Shown: positions 18,323 to 25,402 of the stretch, piece after piece
How positions within the stretch are numbered: the first letter of the stretch is position 1
Layout: the number at the start of each line of letters is the position of its first letter
DNA from: an uncultured Myxococcales bacterium
GTDB taxonomy: Bacteria > Myxococcota_A > UBA9042 > DTJE01
Reading direction: 5' to 3'
Length of the DNA stretch: 64,000 nt
NCBI GenBank assembly: GCA_937975765.1
Contig: CALJUR010000121.1
Location: 62,001 to 126,000, forward strand
Program-made: the position numbers and the translations under genes
Notes under the pieces: model-generated
What the model saw: only the letters and a program-made list of their open reading frames with translations
The model's database searches: none
Told to the model about the DNA's origin: nothing

Positions 18323-19252
18323 ATGCCGGCTGCCGTTGCGATGCCTGCCGCGTCCGGGCCCGTCCGGGCCGTGCTGAAGCTGACCTACTCCTGCAACCAG
18401 CGATGCTCGTTCTGCCGGGCCGAGGACTACCGGGGCGTCGTCGAGGACGTGCCGGCCGAGACCGTGGTCCGCAAGGCGATGCACGCGCGGTCGCTGGGCG
18501 TGGAGATGGTGCTGTTCAGCGGCGGCGAGCCCACGATGCGGCCGGACCTGCCGCGGCTGGCACGCGCGATGGGCGCAATCGGGCTGCGCTGGGGGCTGAT
18601 CACCAACGCCCGGCGGCTGGCGCACGACGCGTACCGGGAAGCGCTGCTGGGGCTGGGGCTTTCGTACGTGCACACGTCGCTGCACGGGGCCGTCGCGGCG
18701 ACGCACGACGCCCTGGTGGAGTGCGCCGGGTTCGACGAGGTTCTGCACGCGCTGCAGGGCCTGGCCGGACACGGGATCGAACTGCACGTCAACACGGTGA
18801 TCGCGCGCGCCAACGTCGCCGAGTTGCAGGCGATCACCGACCTGCTGGCGCCGTTCGCGCCGCTGACCCACAAGCTGTGCCTGGCCGAGCCGCGGGGGAG
18901 GTTCCTGGCGGACCCGGACCGGCTGCTGGTGCCGCCGGAAGCCGCCGGGCGCGCCGCGCAGGACGCCGTGCAGGCGGGGCGTGCGCGGTACGAAACGGCC
19001 GGGCTCGACGTCGTGGTCGAGGGGTTCCCGCTGTGCCAGGTGCCGTCCGCCCGGGACGCCCTGTCCGGGCTTCGCGGGCACAACATCCTGTACATCAGCG
19101 AGGGCTTCGAGGACGGCCTGTTCCCGACCGACTCGGGCGCCCGCACCTTCCCGGCCGTGTGCGACGACTGCGCGCTGCGCGACGACTGTCCCGGCGTCTA
19201 CGTCGGGTACGCCGAGACGCGCGGCGTGATCGGCCTGCGGGCGTTCCGCTAG
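18323..19252 (+). CDS. Second radical SAM enzyme of the cluster, in the HxsC position
   Basis: A 309-residue radical SAM protein with Cys24-x3-Cys28-x2-Cys31 almost at the N-terminus (LTYSCNQRCSFC) and SGGEPTMRPDL near residue 67. Additional Cys186, Cys238 (GFPLCQV), Cys280, Cys283 and Cys289 (CDDCALRDDC) could bind an auxiliary cluster, as in SPASM/twitch domains, with PGVYVGYAETRG at the end. It lies 41 bases after the HxsB-like gene. HxsC is the usual partner, but HxsC carries a longer N-terminal domain, so this may be a divergent or different maturase. The ATG at 18323 is chosen; a second ATG is at 18341. Confidence 0.72.
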   Translation: MPAAVAMPAASGPVRAVLKLTYSCNQRCSFCRAEDYRGVVEDVPAETVVRKAMHARSLGVEMVLFSGGEPTMRPDLPRLARAMGAIGLRWGLITNARRLAHDAYREALLGLGLSYVHTSLHGAVAATHDALVECAGFDEVLHALQGLAGHGIELHVNTVIARANVAELQAITDLLAPFAPLTHKLCLAEPRGRFLADPDRLLVPPEAAGRAAQDAVQAGRARYETAGLDVVVEGFPLCQVPSARDALSGLRGHNILYISEGFEDGLFPTDSGARTFPAVCDDCALRDDCPGVYVGYAETRGVIGLRAFR

Positions 19253-19306
19253 CCGTTCGACCCGTGCGGCCGCGCACGCCGTGCGCCTGTCGTGCGTTTC
19301 CGCACG

Positions 19307-19318
19307 CCCCCCCCCCCC
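19307..19318. repeat. Twelve-base poly-C tract in an intergenic spacer
   Basis: Twelve consecutive C, immediately after a perfect small hairpin CGTGCG-TTTC-CGCACG at 19291-19306, between the radical SAM operon and the SDR gene. It could slip during replication or sequencing. Confidence 0.8.
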
Positions 19319-19446
19319 ACCCCGGCGTTCGTCCCGGACCGGGACCCTTCTCCTGCAACCCCCGGAACGATCGGCAGGATGCGGAATCCCTCGTTCACGG
19401 CCCGCCCCTTGCTAACCCGACCGGGCGTCGAGCGGGAGAAGGATCC

Positions 19447-20466
19447 ATGAAGGTGGCGATCACGGGAGGCACGGGGCACGTCGGCGCGAACCTGGTCCGG
19501 GCGATGCTGGCCCGCGGCTGGTCGGTCCGGGCGTTGATCCACGACGACGGGCGCGCGCTGGAGGGTCTGCCGGTCGAGAAGGTGCCCGGCGAGGTCGGGG
19601 ACCCGGACGCCCTTCGGTACCTGTTCGAGGGAGCCGAACTGGTGTTCCACCTGGCGGCGCGCATCGCGCTGACCCGGCGGGACTCGGACGGGACGCGCCG
19701 GGTCAACATCGAGGGCCCCCGCAACGTCGCGCAGGCCTGCCTGGCCGCCCGGGTGCGTCGGCTGGTGCACTTCAGTTCGATCCACGCCTTCGACGACCGC
19801 GTGGGAGTCGGCCCGATCGACGAGGAGCGGGGCCCGATGGTGGACCCCGCCCGCCCGCTGTATGGCCTGACCAAGGCGGCCGGCGAGAAGGCCGTTCTGG
19901 AGGCGGTCGGACAAGGCCTGGACGCCGTGATCGTCAACCCCTGCGGCGTGCTGGGGCCGCATGACTACAAGGGGTCCGCGATGGGCCGGGTCCTGGCGCA
20001 ACTGGCCGCCGGCAGGCTGCCGTTCGTGCCCGCGTCCGGCTTCACGTGGGTCGACGCCCGCGACGTGGCGGAAGGCGCGATCGCCGCGGCCGAGCGGGGG
20101 CAGAAGGGCCGGCGCTACCTGCTGGCGGGGACGTGGGCGTCGATCCGGCAACTGGGCGACCTGGTCGACCAGGCGACCGGCCTTGGCCGGACCCGCGTGA
20201 CGGTTCCGACCTGGACCGCGTGGGCGGGCGTGCCGTTCGCGGCGCTGGGGAGCCTGCTGACCGGGAACCCTCCCGGGTGCACGCCGGACTCGCTCCGGGT
20301 CCTCCAGGCCGAAACCCGGGCGACCCCGGCACGCGCGGCCTCGGAACTGGGCTTTTCCGCCCGCCCGCTGGCCGAAACCGTCGTGGACACGCTGGCCTGG
20401 CAACGCGCCTACTCGTCCCAGCCTATCCTAGCCGCCTGGCACCATTCCAGGGAGGCCGTATCGTGA
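19447..20466 (+). CDS. NAD(P)-dependent epimerase/dehydratase (extended SDR)
   Basis: A 339-residue Rossmann-fold oxidoreductase with the nucleotide motif GGTGHVGANL (residues 7-16), HLAARIAL (near 71), HFSSIHAF with the catalytic Ser region (near 113) and the active-site YGLTK (near 139). It resembles dihydroflavonol-reductase/3-beta-hydroxysteroid-dehydrogenase-like members. It is translationally coupled to a steroid 5-alpha-reductase family gene (TCGTGA overlap at 20461-20466), which supports, but does not prove, a hydroxysteroid or isoprenoid substrate. Sugar epimerase is the main alternative. GGGAGAAGG precedes the ATG. Confidence 0.85.
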   Translation: MKVAITGGTGHVGANLVRAMLARGWSVRALIHDDGRALEGLPVEKVPGEVGDPDALRYLFEGAELVFHLAARIALTRRDSDGTRRVNIEGPRNVAQACLAARVRRLVHFSSIHAFDDRVGVGPIDEERGPMVDPARPLYGLTKAAGEKAVLEAVGQGLDAVIVNPCGVLGPHDYKGSAMGRVLAQLAAGRLPFVPASGFTWVDARDVAEGAIAAAERGQKGRRYLLAGTWASIRQLGDLVDQATGLGRTRVTVPTWTAWAGVPFAALGSLLTGNPPGCTPDSLRVLQAETRATPARAASELGFSARPLAETVVDTLAWQRAYSSQPILAAWHHSREAVS

Positions 20467-21218
20467 CTGGAAACGCGGCCTTCCACGCGTTCCTCCTAGG
20501 CTGGATCGCGCTGGCGCCGGTGATCGCCCTGGTCCTGATGCGGATCGCGGCGCCGTACGGTCGCCACGGCGGGGGCAGGGTCGGCCCGCGGATGCCCGCG
20601 CGGCCGGGCTGGTTCCTGATGGAACTGCCGGCGCTGCTGGTCTTCCCGGCCTGGGCCGCCTGGGCGGGGCGCTTCGACTCCCCGCTGCTGTACCTGCTGC
20701 TGGGCATGTGGGTGCTGCACTATGGCAACCGCGCACTGCTGTACCCCCTGCGGCTGCGGGGCGGCAGCCCGATGCCCCTGGTGATCCTGGCGTCCGGAGT
20801 CTTCTTCAACCTGGTCAACGGGTCGGTGCTGGGCCTGGGCCTGACCGTCTTCGACCCGCTGCCCGCCGGGCAGGGACGGTTCGACCCGTGGACCGTCCTC
20901 GGCGGCCTGCTGTTCCTGGCGGGCTTCGCGCTGAACCTGCACTCCGACGCGGTGCTGCGCGCCCTGCGCCGCGAGGGGCCCGGATACCGCGTCCCGACGC
21001 GCGGCGCCTACCGGTGGGTCTCGTGCCCGAACTACCTGGGCGAGATCGTCGAGTGGACCGGCTTCGCGATCGCGACCTGGAGCCTGCCCGGCCTCGCCTT
21101 CGCCGTGTGGACCGCCGCCAACCTGCTGCCCCGCGCCCTCACCCACCATCGCTGGTACCGGAGCACCTTCCGGGACTACCCCGCCGCCCGCAAGGCGCTG
21201 GTCCCCTTCGTCCTGTAG
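20463..21218 (+). CDS. Steroid 5-alpha-reductase family membrane protein
   Basis: A 251-residue integral membrane enzyme with about six or seven hydrophobic segments, the same size as eukaryotic SRD5A. The C-terminal signature is well preserved: NLHSDAVLRALRR (near 157), GYRVPTRGAYRWVSCPNYLGEIVEWTGFA (split motif near 172-200; NADPH and substrate site) and a final HHRWYRSTFRDYPAARKALVPF. Family members reduce the delta-4 double bond of 3-oxo-steroids or other unsaturated lipids with NADPH. It starts with GTG at 20463, overlapping the stop of the SDR gene, so both enzymes are probably made together and act on one lipid. The actual substrate is unknown. Confidence 0.82.
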   Translation: MTGNAAFHAFLLGWIALAPVIALVLMRIAAPYGRHGGGRVGPRMPARPGWFLMELPALLVFPAWAAWAGRFDSPLLYLLLGMWVLHYGNRALLYPLRLRGGSPMPLVILASGVFFNLVNGSVLGLGLTVFDPLPAGQGRFDPWTVLGGLLFLAGFALNLHSDAVLRALRREGPGYRVPTRGAYRWVSCPNYLGEIVEWTGFAIATWSLPGLAFAVWTAANLLPRALTHHRWYRSTFRDYPAARKALVPFVL

Positions 21219-21610
21219 CCCCCCATCCCCATCCACCCAACGTGCAGCGCGGCAACCCGCCCCCGCAAGACTTCGGAAACCCGTCGACTCCGCCTCCGTG
21301 CTCGGGCGAGACGCAGGCGGGGGACGGGGCCCCCGCCCTACAGCCGAGCGGGTCACGAGCGGTGGTCGGACGTCCCAGGGCCCCACAGGAGCGCGGGCCG
21401 GGTCCGGGGGTGCTCCGGAGGGAGCCGACGGAGGCGCGGCCACCCTGCGGGGGCAATCCAACGCCCGGCCGCGCCGTAGACAGCAGGAGGCCGGTGGGGG
21501 CAGAGCCCCCGCTGGCCTCCGTTCCCGGAGGGGCACCCCCGGGACCCGGCCCCCCACCGAACGATCGCGCATGCCGACAGGAGGCGGGGGACGGGGCCCA
21601 CGCGATGAGG
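21219..21610. other. Gene-free, hairpin-rich spacer of 392 bases
   Basis: No coding frame with a ribosome site was found. The spacer holds a 69-base dispersed repeat (21274-21342), a partial copy (21581-21600), a strong imperfect hairpin at 21486-21520 (GGAGGCCGGTGGGGGC with loop AGA), and an inverted repeat GGCGCGGCC/GGCCGCGCC around 21432-21475. It separates two convergent transcription units and may serve as a terminator or a site of repeat accumulation. Confidence 0.6.
21274..21342 (+). repeat. 69-base dispersed repeat, copy 1
   Basis: Starts CGGAAACCCGTCGACTCC and ends GGGCCCCCGCCCTACA. It matches 23868-23936 with about four mismatches over 69 bases. Its last 32 bases contain the palindrome GGCGGGGG-n-CCCCCGCC that recurs alone elsewhere in the window. 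Confidence 0.8.
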
Positions 21611-23824
21611 TCAGGGAACGTTGACCGGGAAGGAGTCCTGCGAGACGACCGAGCACTGCACGTTCACGTCCGCGTACCCGAAGTCGTCGTTGCAGTCGAA
21701 CGTCTTGCCGCCGCCGCCCAGCACGTACGCGGACAGTTCCAGTTCGATCGTCTTCGGCCCGAACCGATGTGGCGAGGGGTCGTCCGCGGCCGTGGGTTGC
21801 CGGTTGGCCAGCACCGGCCGCGCCTTCGCGTCGTCCGGCAGTTCAGGAAGGTCCACCCGCGTTCGGTCCGCCGGTACGAACAGTTCCCACAGGCAATGCG
21901 AGCGCGGACCGCCCACCGTGCCCTTGCCCCCCGTTTCGTCGTTGTCCACGAAGGTGTTGACCGGGGCCGCCGTCAGGTAGTTCACCCGCAGCACATACAG
22001 GTCCGGCGTCCTGGGGTCCGCCACCGCATGCCACTCGACGGTGCCCGCGAAGGTCTCCTCCGACACGGTGTCCAGCGCCTTGCCGGCCGCGACCGGCCGG
22101 GGCACCGTGATCCGCGGCACCTCCAGCCACGCCGCCGGCGTCGAGAAATCGACCGGCGTCCCGAATTGCGCGTTCGGGTGAACCGGCGTCGAGATCCCGG
22201 GCGGGTCGCCGCCGAAATACGTCGCACGCCCGGCCAGCCCGACCGCCATCGGGTTCAACGTGATCCCCAGCGCCCGGATGGCCGGGTGGTCGTTCGACGG
22301 GAACCGCACCGACACCGGGTTCTCGAACCCCTCCCGGTTGTAGGACCCGTCCACGGTCACCCACAGGAAGCCCTCGCCGCCCGTGTCGATGACCGGCATC
22401 ACCAGCACGTTGGGCAGGACCGCCCCCGTGCGCCAGTCCACCGGCGGGTTCCCGACCAGGATATCCAGCACCGGCGCCGTGCCCGGCATCAGGTCGATGT
22501 CCATCGGCAGCGGGTCGACCGTCGTCGTCTCCCCGCCCTTCACCGAGATGCGGGTGATGCCCATCGAGCGGGGCTTGAACACCAGCTTGTACGGATCCTT
22601 CAGGGCGTCCGCCACGTGGGTCGCAGTGCCGCCCAGCGCGAACAGCAGGTACTGTCCCTCCGGGACGTCCTGGAACTGGAAGGTCGGCGGGGCCACGCAC
22701 GCGGCATCCGCCTCCCTGCCCAGGTCGCACACCGCCATGTTGCCCGGGATGGGCATGCCGAAGGACTCCTCGCCCGAGCCCGACGGGGGTTCCAGCACGC
22801 TGCCCATGCTCATCGACGACAGCGGGACGTCCTTGATCGACAGTTGCACCAGCGCCAGCGGCAGTTCCGGGTCGCCCTCGGCGGCGAACACCTGGTCGAA
22901 GAGCCGCCCCGGCGGGTACCGTTCCAGCCCGGTATCGCCCAGGAAGCCGGACACGACGCCCTCGACGGTCCCGACCCGCGCCTCGTCCCCCGGGATCACC
23001 GGGTCCAGCCGCGACATCAGCACGGCCACGTTGGCGGCGTCCAAGCCCAGGTAGGTCGTGAACCGGTAGCCTTCCGCGCCGACCGTCACGTCCACCGGCC
23101 CGGTCACGTCGCTGCCGGTGTACTCCACGTATCCTTCCGGCCCCGTCACCTTCGACGGCCACCAGCCCCATGGCCCGCGCACCGCGACCGTCGCGCCCTC
23201 GAACGGCTTGGGCGTACCCGCGGTGGCGTTGGACAGCGCGTACACGCGCAGGCTGCCGGCCATCGGCCCCGCGCCCTGGTGCGGCGTCGTGTTGACGCCC
23301 GGCACGATCGGGTCGATGAACGAGATCGTCACCTCGCCGCTGGCGGTCAGGGCCGGGTCCGCCGGGTCGGCATAGGTCGCCTGCACCCGCGCCTGCACCC
23401 GCTGCGAGGTGCACGCCTGGACCCGGTAGGTGCCGTCCGTCCGGGCGTCGACCGGCGCGATCTCCGTCCCCTGTCCGTCGAACCTCACCTGGCGGCCCGC
23501 CAGCGGCTGGCCGCGGCTGTCCCGCAGCGACGCCACGACCTCGGCGCACCGGCGGTCGTCCGTCCCGTCCTTGAACACCGGGCTGGCCGTCACGGACAGG
23601 CGCGGCCGGGAGTCCGGCTCCACGTCCAGCCCGTCCGGGATGCCGTCGCCGTCGGTGTCCACCTTGTCGGGGTCGGTGCCGAATGCGGCCTCCTGCCGGT
23701 CGGTCAGCCCGTCGCCGTCCCGGTCGGGGGACAGGGTCCTTCCGCAGGAGAGCAGGGAACAGGCCGCCAGCACGACCGGCATCACGAGGAAGGTGCCACG
23801 CAGTCTCACGCCGTCTCGCTCCAT
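21611..23824 (-). CDS. Large lipoprotein with thrombospondin type-3 repeats and Ig-like domain
   Basis: A 737-residue surface lipoprotein. The signal ends at a lipobox near CSLLSC (Cys27), followed by two calcium-binding type-3 repeats (DRDGDGLTDRQEAAFGTDP and DTDGDGIPDGLDVEPD). Residues about 75-170 look like a bacterial Ig-like (Big) domain with a VRFDGQGTEI stretch; the rest is beta-rich with carboxypeptidase-regulatory-like segments (FEGATVAVRGPWGW) and several Cys near the end. The function is unknown, perhaps adhesion or a structural surface role. The ATG at 23824 lacks a good ribosome site; a GTG at 23809 has GGAG upstream and may be the true start. Confidence 0.72.
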   Translation of the reverse strand: MERDGVRLRGTFLVMPVVLAACSLLSCGRTLSPDRDGDGLTDRQEAAFGTDPDKVDTDGDGIPDGLDVEPDSRPRLSVTASPVFKDGTDDRRCAEVVASLRDSRGQPLAGRQVRFDGQGTEIAPVDARTDGTYRVQACTSQRVQARVQATYADPADPALTASGEVTISFIDPIVPGVNTTPHQGAGPMAGSLRVYALSNATAGTPKPFEGATVAVRGPWGWWPSKVTGPEGYVEYTGSDVTGPVDVTVGAEGYRFTTYLGLDAANVAVLMSRLDPVIPGDEARVGTVEGVVSGFLGDTGLERYPPGRLFDQVFAAEGDPELPLALVQLSIKDVPLSSMSMGSVLEPPSGSGEESFGMPIPGNMAVCDLGREADAACVAPPTFQFQDVPEGQYLLFALGGTATHVADALKDPYKLVFKPRSMGITRISVKGGETTTVDPLPMDIDLMPGTAPVLDILVGNPPVDWRTGAVLPNVLVMPVIDTGGEGFLWVTVDGSYNREGFENPVSVRFPSNDHPAIRALGITLNPMAVGLAGRATYFGGDPPGISTPVHPNAQFGTPVDFSTPAAWLEVPRITVPRPVAAGKALDTVSEETFAGTVEWHAVADPRTPDLYVLRVNYLTAAPVNTFVDNDETGGKGTVGGPRSHCLWELFVPADRTRVDLPELPDDAKARPVLANRQPTAADDPSPHRFGPKTIELELSAYVLGGGGKTFDCNDDFGYADVNVQCSVVSQDSFPVNVP

Positions 23825-23867
23825 TGAGTGCGCCCGAGGCGACTCCGTCTCCGTCGAGAGTTTCCTG

Positions 23868-23936
23868 CGGAAACCCGTCGACTCCGCCTCCGTGCTCGGG
23901 CGAGTTTCAGGCGGGGGACAGGGCCCCCGCCCTACA
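23868..23936 (+). repeat. 69-base dispersed repeat, copy 2
   Basis: Same length and orientation as the copy at 21274-21342, differing by a three-base change (TTT for ACG near the centre) and one G-to-A change. It lies in the spacer between two reverse-strand genes, so the two copies flank the thrombospondin-repeat lipoprotein gene. Confidence 0.8.
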
Positions 23937-23972
23937 TTCCGCCAGGCAGACGCTCGCCGCCTCCTGGCGAGG

Positions 23973-25289
23973 TCAGAACCTCACCTTGGCGGACAGGGAG
24001 CCCAGCAGGTACCAGGCCTCGCTGCCGACCCACGGGTACCCGGGATTGTCCGGGATCAGTTCCTCTTTTTCATCCCGGTTGGGCGGCGAGCCGCCCCCGA
24101 CGAAGGCCGCGTCGATCGTGATCGGCGGCCCGCCCACGAACTCCGCGTCGAACCCCAGGCCCAGGCTGCCCGAGTACCGGTCGCCGTCCAGCAGGTTCGT
24201 GTCGCCGGTCTGTGCCGGCACCGGCGACTGGACCCATGAGAACCCCGCCCGGATCGCCAGCGGCCGGATCGGCCGGTACTCGCCGCCCAGCCGGACCGCC
24301 CACGCGTCGTGGAACCCCGGGTCGGGGACCTTCATCTGCCGGTACGTCTCGCCCTCGTCCGCGGACGAGTACAGGACGACCGACGGGGACGACGACCGGA
24401 AGCGGTGGTATGCGTAGTACGTGACGTCGCCGGTCACCAGGAAGCGGTCCCGCCGGTACGCCGCACCCAGCGACAGTTCGTGCGGCGTCGAGAAGTCCAC
24501 CGCCGTCACCTTCAGCCGGATCGGCGCGATCTTGTCGGACAGCACCGCGTCCACCGGGATCGACAGGTCCAGCCGGTTCTCGCCGCGCCACGCCAGGCCG
24601 ATCGTCAGGCCGGGGATCGGCTCGACCAGCAGGCCCGCGTTGCCGGACAGGTGCGTGCCGACGTCCACCTCGGTGCGGTTCCGGTTCTCGCCCTCCATGA
24701 AGTCCACCGTGACCTGGCCCTTGACCGTGGGGACGAACGAGAAGCCGCCGCCGACCATCAGCCACTTCCAGCGCAGTGCGGCGGCCGCGTTCAGCACCAG
24801 CCGGCGGTTGCGGTCCTCCAGCATCGGGAAGTACGGCTGCTGGACGGGGCGCTCCCGCACCGCGAACAGCGTCGTTCCCGGGGCCACCACGGACAGGCCC
24901 AGGTACAACAGCCGGTGGGACAGCACGGTGTCCAGGTGCTTGCCCAGCGGGACGGACGAGGCCAGGCCGAGGTCGCCGGTGCCGCGCATCGACGTGTTGC
25001 GGCGCTGGCTGCGGCGCACCAGGTTGCCGTCCGCGTCCCGCGCCGAGTACTTCGCGGTCAGGAACGTGCGCCAGGTGGACGCGCCCAGGCCCAGTTCGAA
25101 GCCCTTCAGCATCCCCAGCGCGGCCGGGTTGTACCAGGTCGAGTCGTAGGACCCCGCCGCGGCCGTCATCGCGCCGCCCAGCGACATCCCCTTCGCGGTG
25201 TACCCGAAGGTGTCCAGCGGGTTCGCGTCGGCGGAAGAGGCCGCCAGGGCCAGCGTCGATGCCAGCAGGACCGCAGCGAACCGTCGCAC
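23973..25289 (-). CDS. Outer membrane protein of the FadL/OmpP1/TodX family
   Basis: A 438-residue beta-barrel protein with a signal peptide (cleavage after SSADA) and the family's N-terminal hatch motif GYTAKGMSLGGAMTAAAGSYD followed by TWYNPAALG (about residues 28-60). The rest is alternating hydrophobic strands, ending in Phe (KVRF) as outer-membrane barrels do. FadL proteins import long-chain fatty acids or other hydrophobic compounds. GTG at 25289 is chosen because GGAGG lies five bases upstream and the signal peptide then begins properly. The divergent neighbour is a large TULIP-like lipoprotein, so both may deal with lipids. Confidence 0.82.
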   Translation of the reverse strand: MRRFAAVLLASTLALAASSADANPLDTFGYTAKGMSLGGAMTAAAGSYDSTWYNPAALGMLKGFELGLGASTWRTFLTAKYSARDADGNLVRRSQRRNTSMRGTGDLGLASSVPLGKHLDTVLSHRLLYLGLSVVAPGTTLFAVRERPVQQPYFPMLEDRNRRLVLNAAAALRWKWLMVGGGFSFVPTVKGQVTVDFMEGENRNRTEVDVGTHLSGNAGLLVEPIPGLTIGLAWRGENRLDLSIPVDAVLSDKIAPIRLKVTAVDFSTPHELSLGAAYRRDRFLVTGDVTYYAYHRFRSSSPSVVLYSSADEGETYRQMKVPDPGFHDAWAVRLGGEYRPIRPLAIRAGFSWVQSPVPAQTGDTNLLDGDRYSGSLGLGFDAEFVGGPPITIDAAFVGGGSPPNRDEKEELIPDNPGYPWVGSEAWYLLGSLSAKVRF

Positions 25290-25369
25290 CGGGAGCCTCC
25301 GCCTTGCAAGCGGGGCGGATGATACCACAACCCCTTCGCGTGCCCGGGCATCCGCGGTCGGGATTCAGG

Positions 25370-25375
25370 TATACT
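25370..25375 (+). promoter_or_regulatory. Candidate -10 element (TATACT) for the large lipoprotein gene
   Basis: TATACT preceded by AGG, 27 bases before the ATG at 25403. No convincing -35 element is present at the usual distance, so a regulator or alternative sigma factor may be needed. Confidence 0.35.
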
Positions 25376-25402
25376 ACGCGCCGTCCCTGGCGGTGGTACC
25401 CC

